Assembly (NCBI RefSeq): GCF_000151665.1
Contig: NW_013171816.1
Coordinates: 5,001-69,000 of the forward strand
DNA length: 64,000 nucleotides
Source: Blastocystis hominis
Lineage: Eukaryota > Sar > Bigyra > Opalinata > Blastocystidae
Direction of reading: 5' to 3'
Shown: piece by piece, positions 1 through 8,619 of the stretch
Layout of the letters: each line of letters begins with the position of its first letter
How positions within the stretch are numbered: the first letter of the stretch is position 1
Notes under the pieces: generated by a model
What the model saw: the letters and a program-made list of their open reading frames with translations, nothing else
The model's database searches: none
What the model was told of the DNA's origin: nothing
Translations under genes and position numbers: made by a program

Positions 1-1
1 T

Positions 2-139
2 TGCGATTTTGAAGGTACAGCGCTTTCAGTAAAACAGGTCGCACAATTTATTATCACTATGCATCTATACACATTGTACAATATATTAGTAGAAGAATTA
101 GAGCTTTCTGAGAGTCACACAATTCAAAAACCTAAATAA
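2..139 (+). CDS. possible 3' end of a host coding region (partial)
   Basis: An open frame enters from the left edge and ends at TAA (137-139), giving 45 residues with a coding-like mix of hydrophobic and acidic residues. No family is recognised. It would be the last exon of a host gene that ends about 80 bp before the element. Its short length means it could also be chance. Confidence 0.3.
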   Translation, partial: CDFEGTALSVKQVAQFIITMHLYTLYNILVEELELSESHTIQKPK

Positions 140-222
140 TGGTATATTGTTGTATAATATGATCTCGTCATTTTGGTTTACATTATTTGAAACCCTTCTC
201 TACATTCATTATCACATCAGGG

Positions 223-506
223 AGTAGTAGGGAAATGGCGTAAAACACGCGGAAATCCATTTCCTACCAAATAACCGCGGAAATCAATTTTCGACCATTT
301 TCGGCCATTTTCTGCCATTGTCTACCTGTTCACCTCGATGTCCATAACAAGAAACGCGCGGAAACCCATGACTGCCATTTCCTGCCATTTCCTGCCATTG
401 CCTGCCTGGCTACCTTATTGTCCATAACAAGAAACGCGCGGAAACCCATGGCTGCCAATTTCGGCAATGTTAACCTGACTTCCATTGTAGGCCATGGTAT
501 CCATGG
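223..506 (+). repeat. left terminal inverted repeat
   Basis: This is the reverse complement of 22897-23111, running from AGTAGTAGGG to CCATGGTATCCATGG. The left copy is longer because an 80-bp segment is tandemly duplicated: TCCATAACAAGAAACGCGCG occurs at 341 and again at 421. It also lacks one 11-bp unit of a short CGACCATTTT-type repeat present on the right. The repeat is built of degenerate CTGCCATTT units. The polymerase gene ends only 27 bp inside it. Confidence 0.93.
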
Positions 507-532
507 TTGTCCAAAGTGAAAGATTGCTTCCT

Positions 533-3500
533 TTACTTCAGTTTATAATGTCCGAACGCCAGTGTGTGCACATTGTCGTCCAAGATCCAACGTTTGTTGT
601 CTGTGCAAGTCATAAGTGTCTTGGTCTGCTCCTTCGTGCTGATATTGAAGGCCTGGTTGTTGATGCGCTTGAAGCTACCTTCGATCACTGCATCTTCTTT
701 CTTCTCTGCCTCAAGGACGCGCTTGTACAATTCGATGTTCTTCATGCTCATTCTCTCTCCATCAATCACCACATTGCGAGGAACTCCCTTCGCTGCATTG
801 TGTACGACGTGCTTCTCATCAACAAGACAGTACATCTTCGGTCTAAGTCCCACGAACTCCGTGATGCGATGTCCGTTGTGTTCATCCTTGAAGATGGGAC
901 CAGGCAACTTCTTGTTGAAATTGAGGAACGAGTCCAATGAAGGGAACTTGCTCTTGTCCACTTCATGATCGTAATACTTCACGAGTTCTCCGTAGAAGTA
1001 GCTCGTGTTATCCAATTCCGAGAAGTCGAACGATTTGTACATGTCACACATCTTGTGAACGATGTTTCCCTTGTCGTGCAGTTGCACGATGAGTGAGTCC
1101 GTGTCCTGTCCCAATAGCTCCACGGTGTCGAATGTCGTCTTGAGCACATTGTAGTAGAAATCGTAGATGATGTGTTTGGACATGTCGAGAATGGCAAACC
1201 CGATGAAGAAAGGCTTCTCCACTCTGCGCACCGGTGTGTTCAATTTGATTCCGATCAGATTTTCGGAGTACATGGTGGTTCCTGCGATCATATCGTACCC
1301 ATGCTTCTGGATGATGGCTTCACGTTCATTCCATGTGCTAGCGAACTTCACCTTCATTCGCTTCAGTCCAGTCTCCACGAATTTTCCATAGGTGGAGTTT
1401 GCTAATAATTTGTACAGGTTCTTTTCTACGGTGGTTTTTGATTTGGCTCGTTTTTCACTGAGCATATTGACGTATTCGAAGATGAAGGGTGCTTGTTTGA
1501 AACGGATGATGCGGTGGATGTGCGTGACGTGATAACCCTGTTGAAGACCCAATTGCAGCAGAGAGTAGTGTACGAGATATTTGCGTCGAGGTACAAGATC
1601 ACAGATGAGTTTCGGTGTATTCACCTCTTTGACCTTGTCCACAATATCGTTCTTCGCTGCGTACTTCTTGATTCCATCGGAGTACATACCCGCCTTCTGT
1701 ACGGGGAAGAATGGCAAGTCATTGAACTTATCATGGAGTTCCACTGGCGCCTCGATATCACACTCGATGAAGAATCCATACTTGCCGAATGTATTGAGTG
1801 ATTGTACCCATCCATTCGGATCACGATTGATTCTCTTCATCACTTCTTGTCGTTCGGGTACACCCACCAATTCGTAAGGCATCATTCGATGCATGGCTCC
1901 TCCGTACAGGTTGTTGGCGTCCAGGTAGTAGATGCCTTCACTGCCTGCCGTTGTTTGCTCTGTGTTGTCAATGTCGACCTTGGCGTGTCGTTTCACGATC
2001 TGAGTGATGCCTCCTCGCAGGTTCTTCAACAATCGCATGAAGTCTTCGATCTCATTCTCCTCCATCAATCGAATGCCCTTGCTTTCATAGAACTCACCCA
2101 TGCGATTCAAGAACACTTTCACGAGTTGTTTCTCCTCAAGTCCCTCATTCGCGTTGATGCGCATGATGTACTGAGCCCATTTCCTTGCGAGGGTCATGAG
2201 GCTACTCTCGCTATGATCGCCCTCCATTGTGACCTTTAAGAAGAGCGAATAGGCCATTTGTGGTGCTGTGATATAGTGCATGGGATCAACACCGAATGCC
2301 TTCAGTGTGGTAACGCGGAAATGCTCGAATGCATCAGCCATGAGAGTTACATCGAGTACATTGTACAACTCGTAGTATTCACCCCATGTCTTGATGTCGA
2401 AGGTCTTCCACAGTTTCACCATGTGATCATATTCGCCTTGGGGCATCATTTCTCCCTTCATATCATCAATGCATTGTTCACGAGAAGGAATGGTGGTATT
2501 GTTCAATGTGTCGTACGATTTGATGAGACTGTAAAACATGGGTTCTTTCCGTGTCAACAGATCGATGTACTCGTCATTCCATTGCTTACCTCGTGATTCA
2601 CAGTACTTGCATAGTTGTTGTTTGGTGTGCATGTACAAATCGAGGTTGCCTCCGAGTGTCTGTGCGACGATGGATCTGAGAGGACTGCTGATGAGCTTCA
2701 ACGAGTCCTTGAATTGTATGCCATTGTATTCGATCTGCATCTCCTTGTCCTCAGTGGTTGGAATGACTTCCAAGGAGTCACTAGAGGTTGAATGAGCTGC
2801 GATGAGTTTCATGATGAATGTGAAGTCGTAGTGCGATCCATTGTGGAAGTATACGGGTAGACGATAGTTCTTCTTGTTGAACGAGAGTTGTAGATTGCAC
2901 TTGGTACAACAGGTGCAGATGTACTGCCCAGCTTTGAAGTTGCATATCCCTCCCTTCCCTGTGGTGTATTCACCTGTCACATGTGCATGATGTCGTACTT
3001 TGTCGTTATCCAGTTTCTTGTGACAGAAGGGACACACGGTTGTTGCACGAAAGTCCCTCTCGATACTCGGAGAGTTCTCGAGTGGTACTTCATCGAAGAG
3101 ATACTCTTTCACTCTGCTCTGCAATTGTGTGAGATAGTCCATGAAAGGGCGAAGATCCTCTTCACTCTCATGTGGTGCATGGAAGACTCGAAGTTGGCTG
3201 TCAATGGCTGGAATGCGAGACACGGCTAGACAGGATAACATGATGGGCTTGTGTCTGTTCTTGTCGTCAATTGCCGACTCGAAGTCAGCGTACACGACGA
3301 CCGGTGCTGGCATTTCGTATCGCTGGTTGGTGAATCGTAACCGAGTCTCATTGGTTGACAAGTCGTACTGCTCGCTTTCATCAACGAGTTCTCGGTGCAC
3401 CTGTACTTCATGAGCATGAACGGCTTTGCGAGATCCGAAGAAGTCGTCGCAGAACCTGCACTTTGCGTTTCTCGATGTATGGCAATTCTTTGCATCACTT

Positions 3501-5008
3501 CGTCGCATCATACGATGCTTGAAGTCGTTCAAGTCCTTGATGTACAAGAAGTGCTTTGGAGTGCCCTCAGGTAGATTCAAGTCGTTCAAGATGCAGAGGG
3601 AGAGAGGGGAACGTGATTTCTCCTTACCTTTGTACACGACATCGCATGTGAATAAATCGAATTGTTCCTTCGTCTTATCGATGTACCCAGGTAAGAGTGT
3701 GACCTCGAATACATTGAGCGATACTTTCAACAATGCCTCCAATGCGGCGAATTTCTCTTCACTCGCATCGAATGGGATGCCTTTGGCATCCCGGGGCAGC
3801 GAAGCTGCCTTTACGAAGGGTGTATTGTCACGAATGCCCATCGCCTCCTCTACTTCGTGAATGGTCACTCCGAATACCTTGTACTTGTCGGGTTGTTTCC
3901 ACCACTTGTTGTACACGGTTGCATCGCCAATCTTGCAATTCGCGACGATCTTGTGCCCACCTTCACTGGCCAGAATGAGACACCGCTGCAGGCACCGGTT
4001 GTCATCGAAATCCGGGTTGAGCGCTGTGCGTCCGATGACGTACGGTGTGTGCTGCTTGTACCCCACGAATGTTCGTAGTGGGAACATCTCAATGTGGAAG
4101 CCGATCCAACCATGGTACGCGAACCCACTTCCCTCTGTCTCCTGTTCTTCCACAGCATTTTTGTACCATTTCAGGTACTCCTCGATCCATTCATCGATGC
4201 GATCTCGGCGAACGATGCGGAGGTGTCCCAATCGATCATCGGTGAGGTTGAGGATCTTGGGATCTCCGTCATGTGTCAACATGAGGTTGTATGCCATGAT
4301 GGTGATGAAACACTGATTGTATTCACGCATACCATTGAGGATGAACTTCTTCAGGACCTCATTGAATTCATTTGTCTCATCGAATATGAGATTGATCGGT
4401 TCCACTTCCTCATCGCTCTTCTCACCCGGTAGTCGAACCCACAACCTGTTGTCAAAATCGTTGTTGAGACGGAAGTCCTTCTTGGTTCGTTTCTCTTTCA
4501 CCCATTCCTTGTACATATCTCCTTGCACGGTGTGATAGTACGTGAGTGCATACCCGAGTGACGAGTCGATCACATCACTCAATCGTCCTTGTGATACCTT
4601 GCGATCGAATCGTTCGTATGCCTTATTGCGTCTCATTTCACGTCTCTTCTCCACGGTGTTCAGGTAACCGGGTAAGTGACGTTGTCGCTTCTCACCGAAC
4701 TTGTGCCCATCCCACTCGTACTGGTTGTAGAGGTCATTCCATGCCTCGCTTCCTACGTACACGTGCTTTCCCTCGATGGCAGGGTTTGCTACTCGCTTAC
4801 GACGTGTTGCCTGTGCTTTCGGTGTTGCTAGTTTCTTCCCGAATATCTTGTTCGACACATAGGCTCTCGTGTCAGGCATGGTCTGATCGGTGAACGTATC
4901 GCCGATCATGTAGTACTTGGCGGCCAATCGTTTCCAGGTCGGTCCACCGATTTTGATTTGTTTTCCAGTCTCAGGGTTGATAGTATATCCTACGCGTTGT
5001 GAACTCAT
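533..5008 (-). CDS. polB: protein-primed family B DNA polymerase (Polinton pPolB)
   Basis: This enzyme replicates the linear element using a protein primer. The 1491 residues carry Exo I (YADFES, about residue 574), Exo II (NGSHYDF, about 726), Exo III (YNVLDVT, about 886), Pol A (DANNLYG, about 1031), Pol B (KLLANSTYG, about 1201), Pol C (GQDTDS, about 1304) and a KMY motif near 1391. Exonuclease and polymerase active sites therefore look intact. A C2H2-like finger (CRFCDDFF..HAHEVQVH, about 515-535) and a Cys/His block (CPFCHKKL..RHHAHVTGEY..CNLQL), typical of Polinton polymerases, flank Exo I. The N-terminus has an NPETGKQIKIGG adaptor-like motif also found in the next gene. A double hairpin is inserted in frame at about residues 400-412 (positions 3774-3809). 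The start lies directly behind TTATATAAATG. Confidence 0.95.
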   Translation of the reverse strand: MSSQRVGYTINPETGKQIKIGGPTWKRLAAKYYMIGDTFTDQTMPDTRAYVSNKIFGKKLATPKAQATRRKRVANPAIEGKHVYVGSEAWNDLYNQYEWDGHKFGEKRQRHLPGYLNTVEKRREMRRNKAYERFDRKVSQGRLSDVIDSSLGYALTYYHTVQGDMYKEWVKEKRTKKDFRLNNDFDNRLWVRLPGEKSDEEVEPINLIFDETNEFNEVLKKFILNGMREYNQCFITIMAYNLMLTHDGDPKILNLTDDRLGHLRIVRRDRIDEWIEEYLKWYKNAVEEQETEGSGFAYHGWIGFHIEMFPLRTFVGYKQHTPYVIGRTALNPDFDDNRCLQRCLILASEGGHKIVANCKIGDATVYNKWWKQPDKYKVFGVTIHEVEEAMGIRDNTPFVKAASLPRDAKGIPFDASEEKFAALEALLKVSLNVFEVTLLPGYIDKTKEQFDLFTCDVVYKGKEKSRSPLSLCILNDLNLPEGTPKHFLYIKDLNDFKHRMMRRSDAKNCHTSRNAKCRFCDDFFGSRKAVHAHEVQVHRELVDESEQYDLSTNETRLRFTNQRYEMPAPVVVYADFESAIDDKNRHKPIMLSCLAVSRIPAIDSQLRVFHAPHESEEDLRPFMDYLTQLQSRVKEYLFDEVPLENSPSIERDFRATTVCPFCHKKLDNDKVRHHAHVTGEYTTGKGGICNFKAGQYICTCCTKCNLQLSFNKKNYRLPVYFHNGSHYDFTFIMKLIAAHSTSSDSLEVIPTTEDKEMQIEYNGIQFKDSLKLISSPLRSIVAQTLGGNLDLYMHTKQQLCKYCESRGKQWNDEYIDLLTRKEPMFYSLIKSYDTLNNTTIPSREQCIDDMKGEMMPQGEYDHMVKLWKTFDIKTWGEYYELYNVLDVTLMADAFEHFRVTTLKAFGVDPMHYITAPQMAYSLFLKVTMEGDHSESSLMTLARKWAQYIMRINANEGLEEKQLVKVFLNRMGEFYESKGIRLMEENEIEDFMRLLKNLRGGITQIVKRHAKVDIDNTEQTTAGSEGIYYLDANNLYGGAMHRMMPYELVGVPERQEVMKRINRDPNGWVQSLNTFGKYGFFIECDIEAPVELHDKFNDLPFFPVQKAGMYSDGIKKYAAKNDIVDKVKEVNTPKLICDLVPRRKYLVHYSLLQLGLQQGYHVTHIHRIIRFKQAPFIFEYVNMLSEKRAKSKTTVEKNLYKLLANSTYGKFVETGLKRMKVKFASTWNEREAIIQKHGYDMIAGTTMYSENLIGIKLNTPVRRVEKPFFIGFAILDMSKHIIYDFYYNVLKTTFDTVELLGQDTDSLIVQLHDKGNIVHKMCDMYKSFDFSELDNTSYFYGELVKYYDHEVDKSKFPSLDSFLNFNKKLPGPIFKDEHNGHRITEFVGLRPKMYCLVDEKHVVHNAAKGVPRNVVIDGERMSMKNIELYKRVLEAEKKEDAVIEGSFKRINNQAFNISTKEQTKTLMTCTDNKRWILDDNVHTLAFGHYKLK
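3774..3809. repeat. double hairpin inside the polymerase gene
   Basis: Two abutting hairpins, GGGATGCC-TTT-GGCATCCC and GGGGCAGC-GAA-GCTGCC(T), meet at CCCGGGG. They are read in frame as AASLPRDAKGIP in a region between the N-terminal part and the zinc finger. They belong to the family described in the findings. Confidence 0.85.
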
Positions 5009-5106
5009 TTATATAAGGGTCACAAAATCTTTAAGTGGTGATACACGGGTGACCAAAGTGAAATAGTTAGGAGCTTGGCTTCCTCCTTGAGCTACCGAAG
5101 GCATCC

Positions 5107-5535
5107 CTAGAATGGGAAAATGGCATGACCATCCGCATCGTACTCGAATTCATCGATGTCGTAGAACTCGGATTCCGATGAATCAGAATCACTAGAATTG
5201 GGGTCAGCGAATGCAATGCTAATGTCTGGATCATTATCGTACGCCTCAGCTTCTTCTTTGGTCATTTTCACCCATTGTCCTTTTACGCGTCTGTAGTTGT
5301 CATGGAGTAACTCGTAGTATGCTGTGCCACCAATAATCATGGAGCGATTGCTGGGAGAAAGTATTCTCGACTTGGGAACGTACTTCGTCGTATCCGGTGG
5401 TAAAGGTGTATCGTACAAGCGATTCAATTTCTCGTCGTACTTGTATCCACGCTTGAGAAGGTTCCAGAAGCGAACTCCGTTGATTTGGATTTCTCGGCCA
5501 GTATTGGGATTCAAAGTATGAGTAGGTCTATTCAT
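5107..5535 (-). CDS. small adaptor-motif protein, acidic tail
   Basis: This 142-residue protein begins with NPNTGREIQINGVRFWNLL, closely matching the polymerase N-terminus. The pattern NP.TGR.I...G resembles the iridovirus 2-cysteine adaptor domain, here without the cysteines. Next to it is a second half-motif (KYVPKSRILSPSNRSMIIGG) that also parallels polymerase residues 50-100. The C-terminal third is rich in Asp, Ser and Glu. The gene is co-oriented with and just upstream of the polymerase, so it may be a truncated paralogue of the polymerase N-terminus or a replication partner. Its start follows a very AT-rich TATATTTATATA tract. The function is unknown. Confidence 0.7.
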   Translation of the reverse strand: MNRPTHTLNPNTGREIQINGVRFWNLLKRGYKYDEKLNRLYDTPLPPDTTKYVPKSRILSPSNRSMIIGGTAYYELLHDNYRRVKGQWVKMTKEEAEAYDNDPDISIAFADPNSSDSDSSESEFYDIDEFEYDADGHAIFPF

Positions 5536-5591
5536 TTATATATTTATATATTTATATATTTATATTTTCTCTTTTAACCCTAGTTAAGATC

Positions 5592-6203
5592 ATGATAAAA
5601 ATGAAGTACAAGAAAACAGAGAACAACACATGGTCTTCCCTGGTACGCACTTGTGAGGACGAGAATATCGAACTCGCCGACATCATCATTCACACCAAGT
5701 ATCCGATCAATTCCGAGCGTCTATTCGGCTTCAGTGTTTGCACTCCGCAAGCAAATGTGAACTGTGGTTTAATATTGCACGACTATGATTGCATGGAGAT
5801 GACATTGGATGAAACTCGTCCACCTTTGTTTACCGAGGATGAATGGGAGTATCTATTGCCTCAATTGAAATCCAACGGTCTGCTCGGTGTGCCTCTGAAC
5901 GTGTTTTGGAGGGGCAACTCACTGCCTCCTCACATAATCGGTGTAACGACCGAGAATCGTGCTGTTTACTTCTTCTCCAACTACTATGTACGCGTGGTCT
6001 TCAAGGTGGTGGACGATGAAGTGCCTCCCGAGTTGTCCGATCTGTTCATCGATGATGGTGCGTGTTTGAAGGGTGTGTACGTTCGTGCATATCAAAGACA
6101 AACGGGGGCAACGCTGTTGCCCCGGGGGAGACAAAGGGGGAAGCAAAGCTTCCCCCGGGACAGCTTCGCTGTCCCAAGAAGTCGTCTCCCCCAAAGTAAA
6201 TAA
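5592..6203 (+). CDS. unknown element protein with hairpin-derived C-terminus
   Basis: Up to 203 residues; an in-frame ATG at 5601 is an alternative start. No family is recognised. Residues 1-165 look like a globular mixed alpha/beta protein. The last 35 residues (from about RQTGATLLPRG) are encoded by the hairpin cluster at 6104-6192, so the original protein probably ended near residue 168. The stop overlaps CAAAGTAAATAA. It is transcribed divergently from the small adaptor-motif gene. Confidence 0.65.
   Translation: MIKMKYKKTENNTWSSLVRTCEDENIELADIIIHTKYPINSERLFGFSVCTPQANVNCGLILHDYDCMEMTLDETRPPLFTEDEWEYLLPQLKSNGLLGVPLNVFWRGNSLPPHIIGVTTENRAVYFFSNYYVRVVFKVVDDEVPPELSDLFIDDGACLKGVYVRAYQRQTGATLLPRGRQRGKQSFPRDSFAVPRSRLPQSK
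6104..6192. repeat. nested double-hairpin cluster
   Basis: It contains GGGGCAAC-GCT-GTTGCCCC, then an outer GGGGGAGAC..GTCTCCCCC pair. The outer loop carries GGGGGAAGC-AAA-GCTTCCCCC and GGGACAGC-TTC-GCTGTCCC. The cluster is read through in frame at the end of the gene beginning at 5592. Confidence 0.85.
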
Positions 6204-6210
6204 AAAGTAA

Positions 6211-6870
6211 ATGTCGTACATTTTCAGCAGCAATGGAAACAACTACACGTTCAAGAAGCTCGACAACATGCTCATCAACATGCCAGAGAAGGACGGTCAT
6301 CATGTGCTAATTCGAGAGACAGTGGATGGTGTTCCTCAGTACTCGTGGGGGAGTGCGGCTTGTATCGTGAAAGCGAACGAAGCATTTGTCTTCGAGTACA
6401 CACCAGATGCTACCGAATCATTCAATAGCGAATGGGGTGGTGATGGTATGCCGCCTATGCCGTCCGGATCGTACCTGATAACCACGACTGTCATAACGTA
6501 CCTTCCTGACGACATGTTCAACGATTGCACGTCAATCGAATCCGTGGTTGAAAAGGGTTATCGAGTGCTAGTCACGTTTGACAACACGCCTATCCTAGAC
6601 AGACCGTACATCGATACATTGAATAGTCTTGTGTCTCATACTGGTTATGCTGTTGTGAATATTGGGGGCAACGAGGGGGCACGTAGTGCCCCCGGGGGAA
6701 GCGTTGCTTCCCCCTACAACTCTCCTGTCCTTCGTACGTATTCGAATCTTCCTCTCATGCTTCTAGGTGGTGTGAAGAGCATCACGATCGTTTTCGAACA
6801 TTTAGGCGACGTTGTTTCTGTGGCGGAACAAAGTGGGGCGACAAAGTCGTCCCATTCTGGCTCCTCGTAA
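6211..6870 (+). CDS. unknown element protein
   Basis: 219 residues starting in an AGTAAATG context 7 bp after the previous stop. No family is recognised. An internal hairpin pair (6664-6715) encodes GNEGARSAPGGSVASP, and a single hairpin (6834-6853) encodes part of the C-terminus (EQSGATKSS). The last 89 bp overlap the end of the integrase gene on the other strand, so the hairpin there is translated in both genes. It may be a structural or accessory virion protein, but nothing in the sequence proves this. Confidence 0.6.
   Translation: MSYIFSSNGNNYTFKKLDNMLINMPEKDGHHVLIRETVDGVPQYSWGSAACIVKANEAFVFEYTPDATESFNSEWGGDGMPPMPSGSYLITTTVITYLPDDMFNDCTSIESVVEKGYRVLVTFDNTPILDRPYIDTLNSLVSHTGYAVVNIGGNEGARSAPGGSVASPYNSPVLRTYSNLPLMLLGGVKSITIVFEHLGDVVSVAEQSGATKSSHSGSS
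6664..6715. repeat. double hairpin inside a coding region
   Basis: GGGGGCAC-GTA-GTGCCCCC abuts GGGGGAAGC-GTT-GCTTCCCCC. It is preceded by a half-hairpin GGGGGCAACGA that has no full partner. The frame of the 219-residue gene is kept. Confidence 0.85.
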
Positions 6871-7804
6871 TGGGTCGATGTGACCTTGCTACCTCTCTCA
6901 ATGCATTGGGTTCCTTTCGACTCTTGGATCGCGTGACTGGTGGTGCTGGCTGTGGTTTGCATTTGCTTGCCAGGAGTTCCCAATGATAGCACTTCTGCTT
7001 GCTACCGCTTTCCATATTCTTCACTTCGTACATTAATGGCATGAATCGATCGTCAATGTCAACAACTTGATACAAGTCCTGAGACCATTTGCTCGTCAAT
7101 GATCGCTTTTCCAGAACGCGAGGTCTTCGTGTCACTCGAACATAATCACCCACATCGAATTGAGGCGTCGTGTCCTTCGCTGTCATGTTGGATGGTTCTG
7201 TCTTCTCCGTGTACAAGATATCGTTGTTCCAAATGTCATTTGGTGTATATCCGGTGTCTCTGTTCTTCCTTGCATTGTGTCTACGAACGGCACCATCGAT
7301 CAAGTCGAACCATACACCTTTCGATTGATTGAATGGAACCATGATGTCTTCCTTGATATCTCGAATTGCTCGTTCGGCTAGTACTGCCTTATTCGCTGAA
7401 TCCATGTGATACATGGTGATGTCATACTTGTCCAAGATGTTGGTACGAAAGATGGCATTGGTGAACTCGGTGCCTCGATCCGAGCAAATATGCTTTGGTG
7501 GTCCGTATGTCTGAATGATGTCCTTCATCGCATGCGTGACTTCTGTGGCACTCTTGCTTTTCAGTCGCCGAGCCATCAGGTATTTCGAATATCCATCAAT
7601 GCATACAAGGACATACTTGTATCCACGATTCTTGTGGAATCCGGTGGACTTCTGTCTGCCCAACACTTCCTGAATCCATTTGTCTTGTTTGGAAGAGAAA
7701 TCAATGAGATCGATGAAGTATATGTTTCTCTTGAATGAACTGATGATCACTCGAGTTGCACCTTTTCGCTTGGCTGGTTTCCGTAGTTCCTTGATCTCGT
7801 TCAT
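6782..7804 (-). CDS. retroviral-type DDE integrase (rve)
   Basis: This enzyme inserts the element into host DNA. In 340 residues the catalytic core shows D32 (YFIDLIDF), D109 (SDRGTEF) and E144 (VLAERAI), with 34 residues between the last two. IDGYSKYLMARRLKSKSA is also typical of the fold. A C-terminal SH3-like segment (VGDYVRVTRRPRVL, about 225-275) follows. A Cys/His zinc-binding N-terminus is not visible. The extreme C-terminus overlaps the convergent 219-residue gene and contains a hairpin-encoded peptide (GTTLSPHF). The start codon is 2 nt from the start of the divergent 63-residue gene. Confidence 0.95.
   Translation of the reverse strand: MNEIKELRKPAKRKGATRVIISSFKRNIYFIDLIDFSSKQDKWIQEVLGRQKSTGFHKNRGYKYVLVCIDGYSKYLMARRLKSKSATEVTHAMKDIIQTYGPPKHICSDRGTEFTNAIFRTNILDKYDITMYHMDSANKAVLAERAIRDIKEDIMVPFNQSKGVWFDLIDGAVRRHNARKNRDTGYTPNDIWNNDILYTEKTEPSNMTAKDTTPQFDVGDYVRVTRRPRVLEKRSLTSKWSQDLYQVVDIDDRFMPLMYEVKNMESGSKQKCYHWELLASKCKPQPAPPVTRSKSRKEPNALREVARSHRPITRSQNGTTLSPHFVPPQKQRRLNVRKRS
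6834..6853. repeat. single hairpin shared by two convergent genes
   Basis: GGGGCGAC-AAA-GTCGTCCC sits within the 89-bp overlap of the 219-residue gene and the integrase gene. It is preceded by ACAAAGT. Confidence 0.8.
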
Positions 7805-7806
7805 AA

Positions 7807-7998
7807 ATGAACCGCTTTATTCAATGGCTGAAAAGTGCATGGCGATGGATGTGTGGGAGGAAGAATCATAAATTAGTAGTGGACTCGAAATGCAAGGACA
7901 GATGTCACTGTCTATGCGTGTACAACGAGAAGAATGAATCCAGTGATGACAGTGGAAGCGATATCTCTATTAGCCCCACTGAAATCAAAGTGAAATGA
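7807..7998 (+). CDS. small Trp/Cys-rich protein, unknown
   Basis: 63 residues. The N-terminus (MNRFIQWLKSAWRWMCGRK) could form an amphipathic, membrane-binding helix. A Cys-rich CKDRCHCLC stretch and an acidic Ser/Asp tail follow. The start lies in CATAAATG, back to back with the integrase start. The stop overlaps the recurrent AAAGTGAAA motif. No family is recognised. Confidence 0.5.
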   Translation: MNRFIQWLKSAWRWMCGRKNHKLVVDSKCKDRCHCLCVYNEKNESSDDSGSDISISPTEIKVK

Positions 7999-8046
7999 GG
8001 GATGCCTAAATAGATTTAAATAATGTAAACATAAATAGAAATACAA

Positions 8047-8502
8047 ATGAACTGTTGGATGAATGATGAACGTCTTGATATCACACGTAAATATGTGCAT
8101 GATATGATTAATTCATTTGTTGATGACCCTAAAGGTACAAATTATCATAATGAGTATAATCCTCCATATATGATGATAAATTCACCTGATCTTCAACATC
8201 TTCTTGTGAAATCATGTAATGATGATAAATACATAGTGAAGTGGGGTGAAGTAGGAGGACTTGCGGGACAAAGTGGGGCGACTTTGTCGCCCCGGGAAGC
8301 CGAAGGCTTCCCACAAAGTCCCGCCGGGGAAGCGAAGCTTCCCCGAAACATTGCTGAACTCCGTGCTTTCAATGAGAATATCTATGATATCGAAGGTCAT
8401 CGTGTGATGACATTAGGTGGTGATATAATTATCATTGATATCGATGGTGTTGCATTTGATCAACTCGAATGTGTATCGGGTAAACGATTACCGCCAAAGT
8501 AA
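8047..8502 (+). CDS. unknown element protein with a large hairpin insert
   Basis: 151 residues starting ATACAAATG. Residues 1-74 and 100-151 look like one small globular protein. Between them the hairpin cluster 8264-8345 adds about 27 residues (GQSGATLSPREAEGFPQSP and following) without breaking the frame. The stop is in CCAAAGTAA. No family is recognised. Confidence 0.6.
   Translation: MNCWMNDERLDITRKYVHDMINSFVDDPKGTNYHNEYNPPYMMINSPDLQHLLVKSCNDDKYIVKWGEVGGLAGQSGATLSPREAEGFPQSPAGEAKLPRNIAELRAFNENIYDIEGHRVMTLGGDIIIIDIDGVAFDQLECVSGKRLPPK
8264..8345. repeat. nested double-hairpin cluster with a direct repeat
   Basis: An outer GCGGGAC..GTCCCGC stem encloses GGGGCGAC-TTT-GTCGCCCC and GGGAAGCC-GAA-GGCTTCCC. 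The inner pair is flanked on both sides by ACAAAGT, a candidate target-site duplication. CGGGGAAGC-GAA-GCTTCCCCG follows directly. Confidence 0.88.
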
Positions 8503-8545
8503 AAGACTGGAAGCTATGGTTTCCAAGTCGCCCTTATTTCACTTT

Positions 8546-8619
8546 GTGGGAAGCCTTCGGCTCCCCTAAAGTAGGGAGGCAACTATGTTGCCCCGGGGGA
8601 GCCTTCGGCTCCCCTAAAG
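8546..8619. repeat. hairpin cluster between convergent genes
   Basis: It holds GGGAAGCC-TTC-GGCTCCCC, GGGAGGCAAC..GTTGCCCC and GGGGGAGCC-TTC-GGCTCCCC. They are separated by CTAAAGTA and end at CTAAAGT. The cluster lies just before the stop of the fibre-like gene and could act as a bidirectional terminator. Confidence 0.8.

Noticed and set aside
301-470. Short CTGCCATTT repeats resembling a CRISPR array
   Set aside because: Units are degenerate, with no uniform spacers, and belong to the terminal inverted repeat of a eukaryotic element.
533-5008. Many open frames of 60-150 codons on the + strand opposite the polymerase
   Set aside because: They follow the codon structure of the polymerase and have no conserved motif, upstream signal or spacing of their own.
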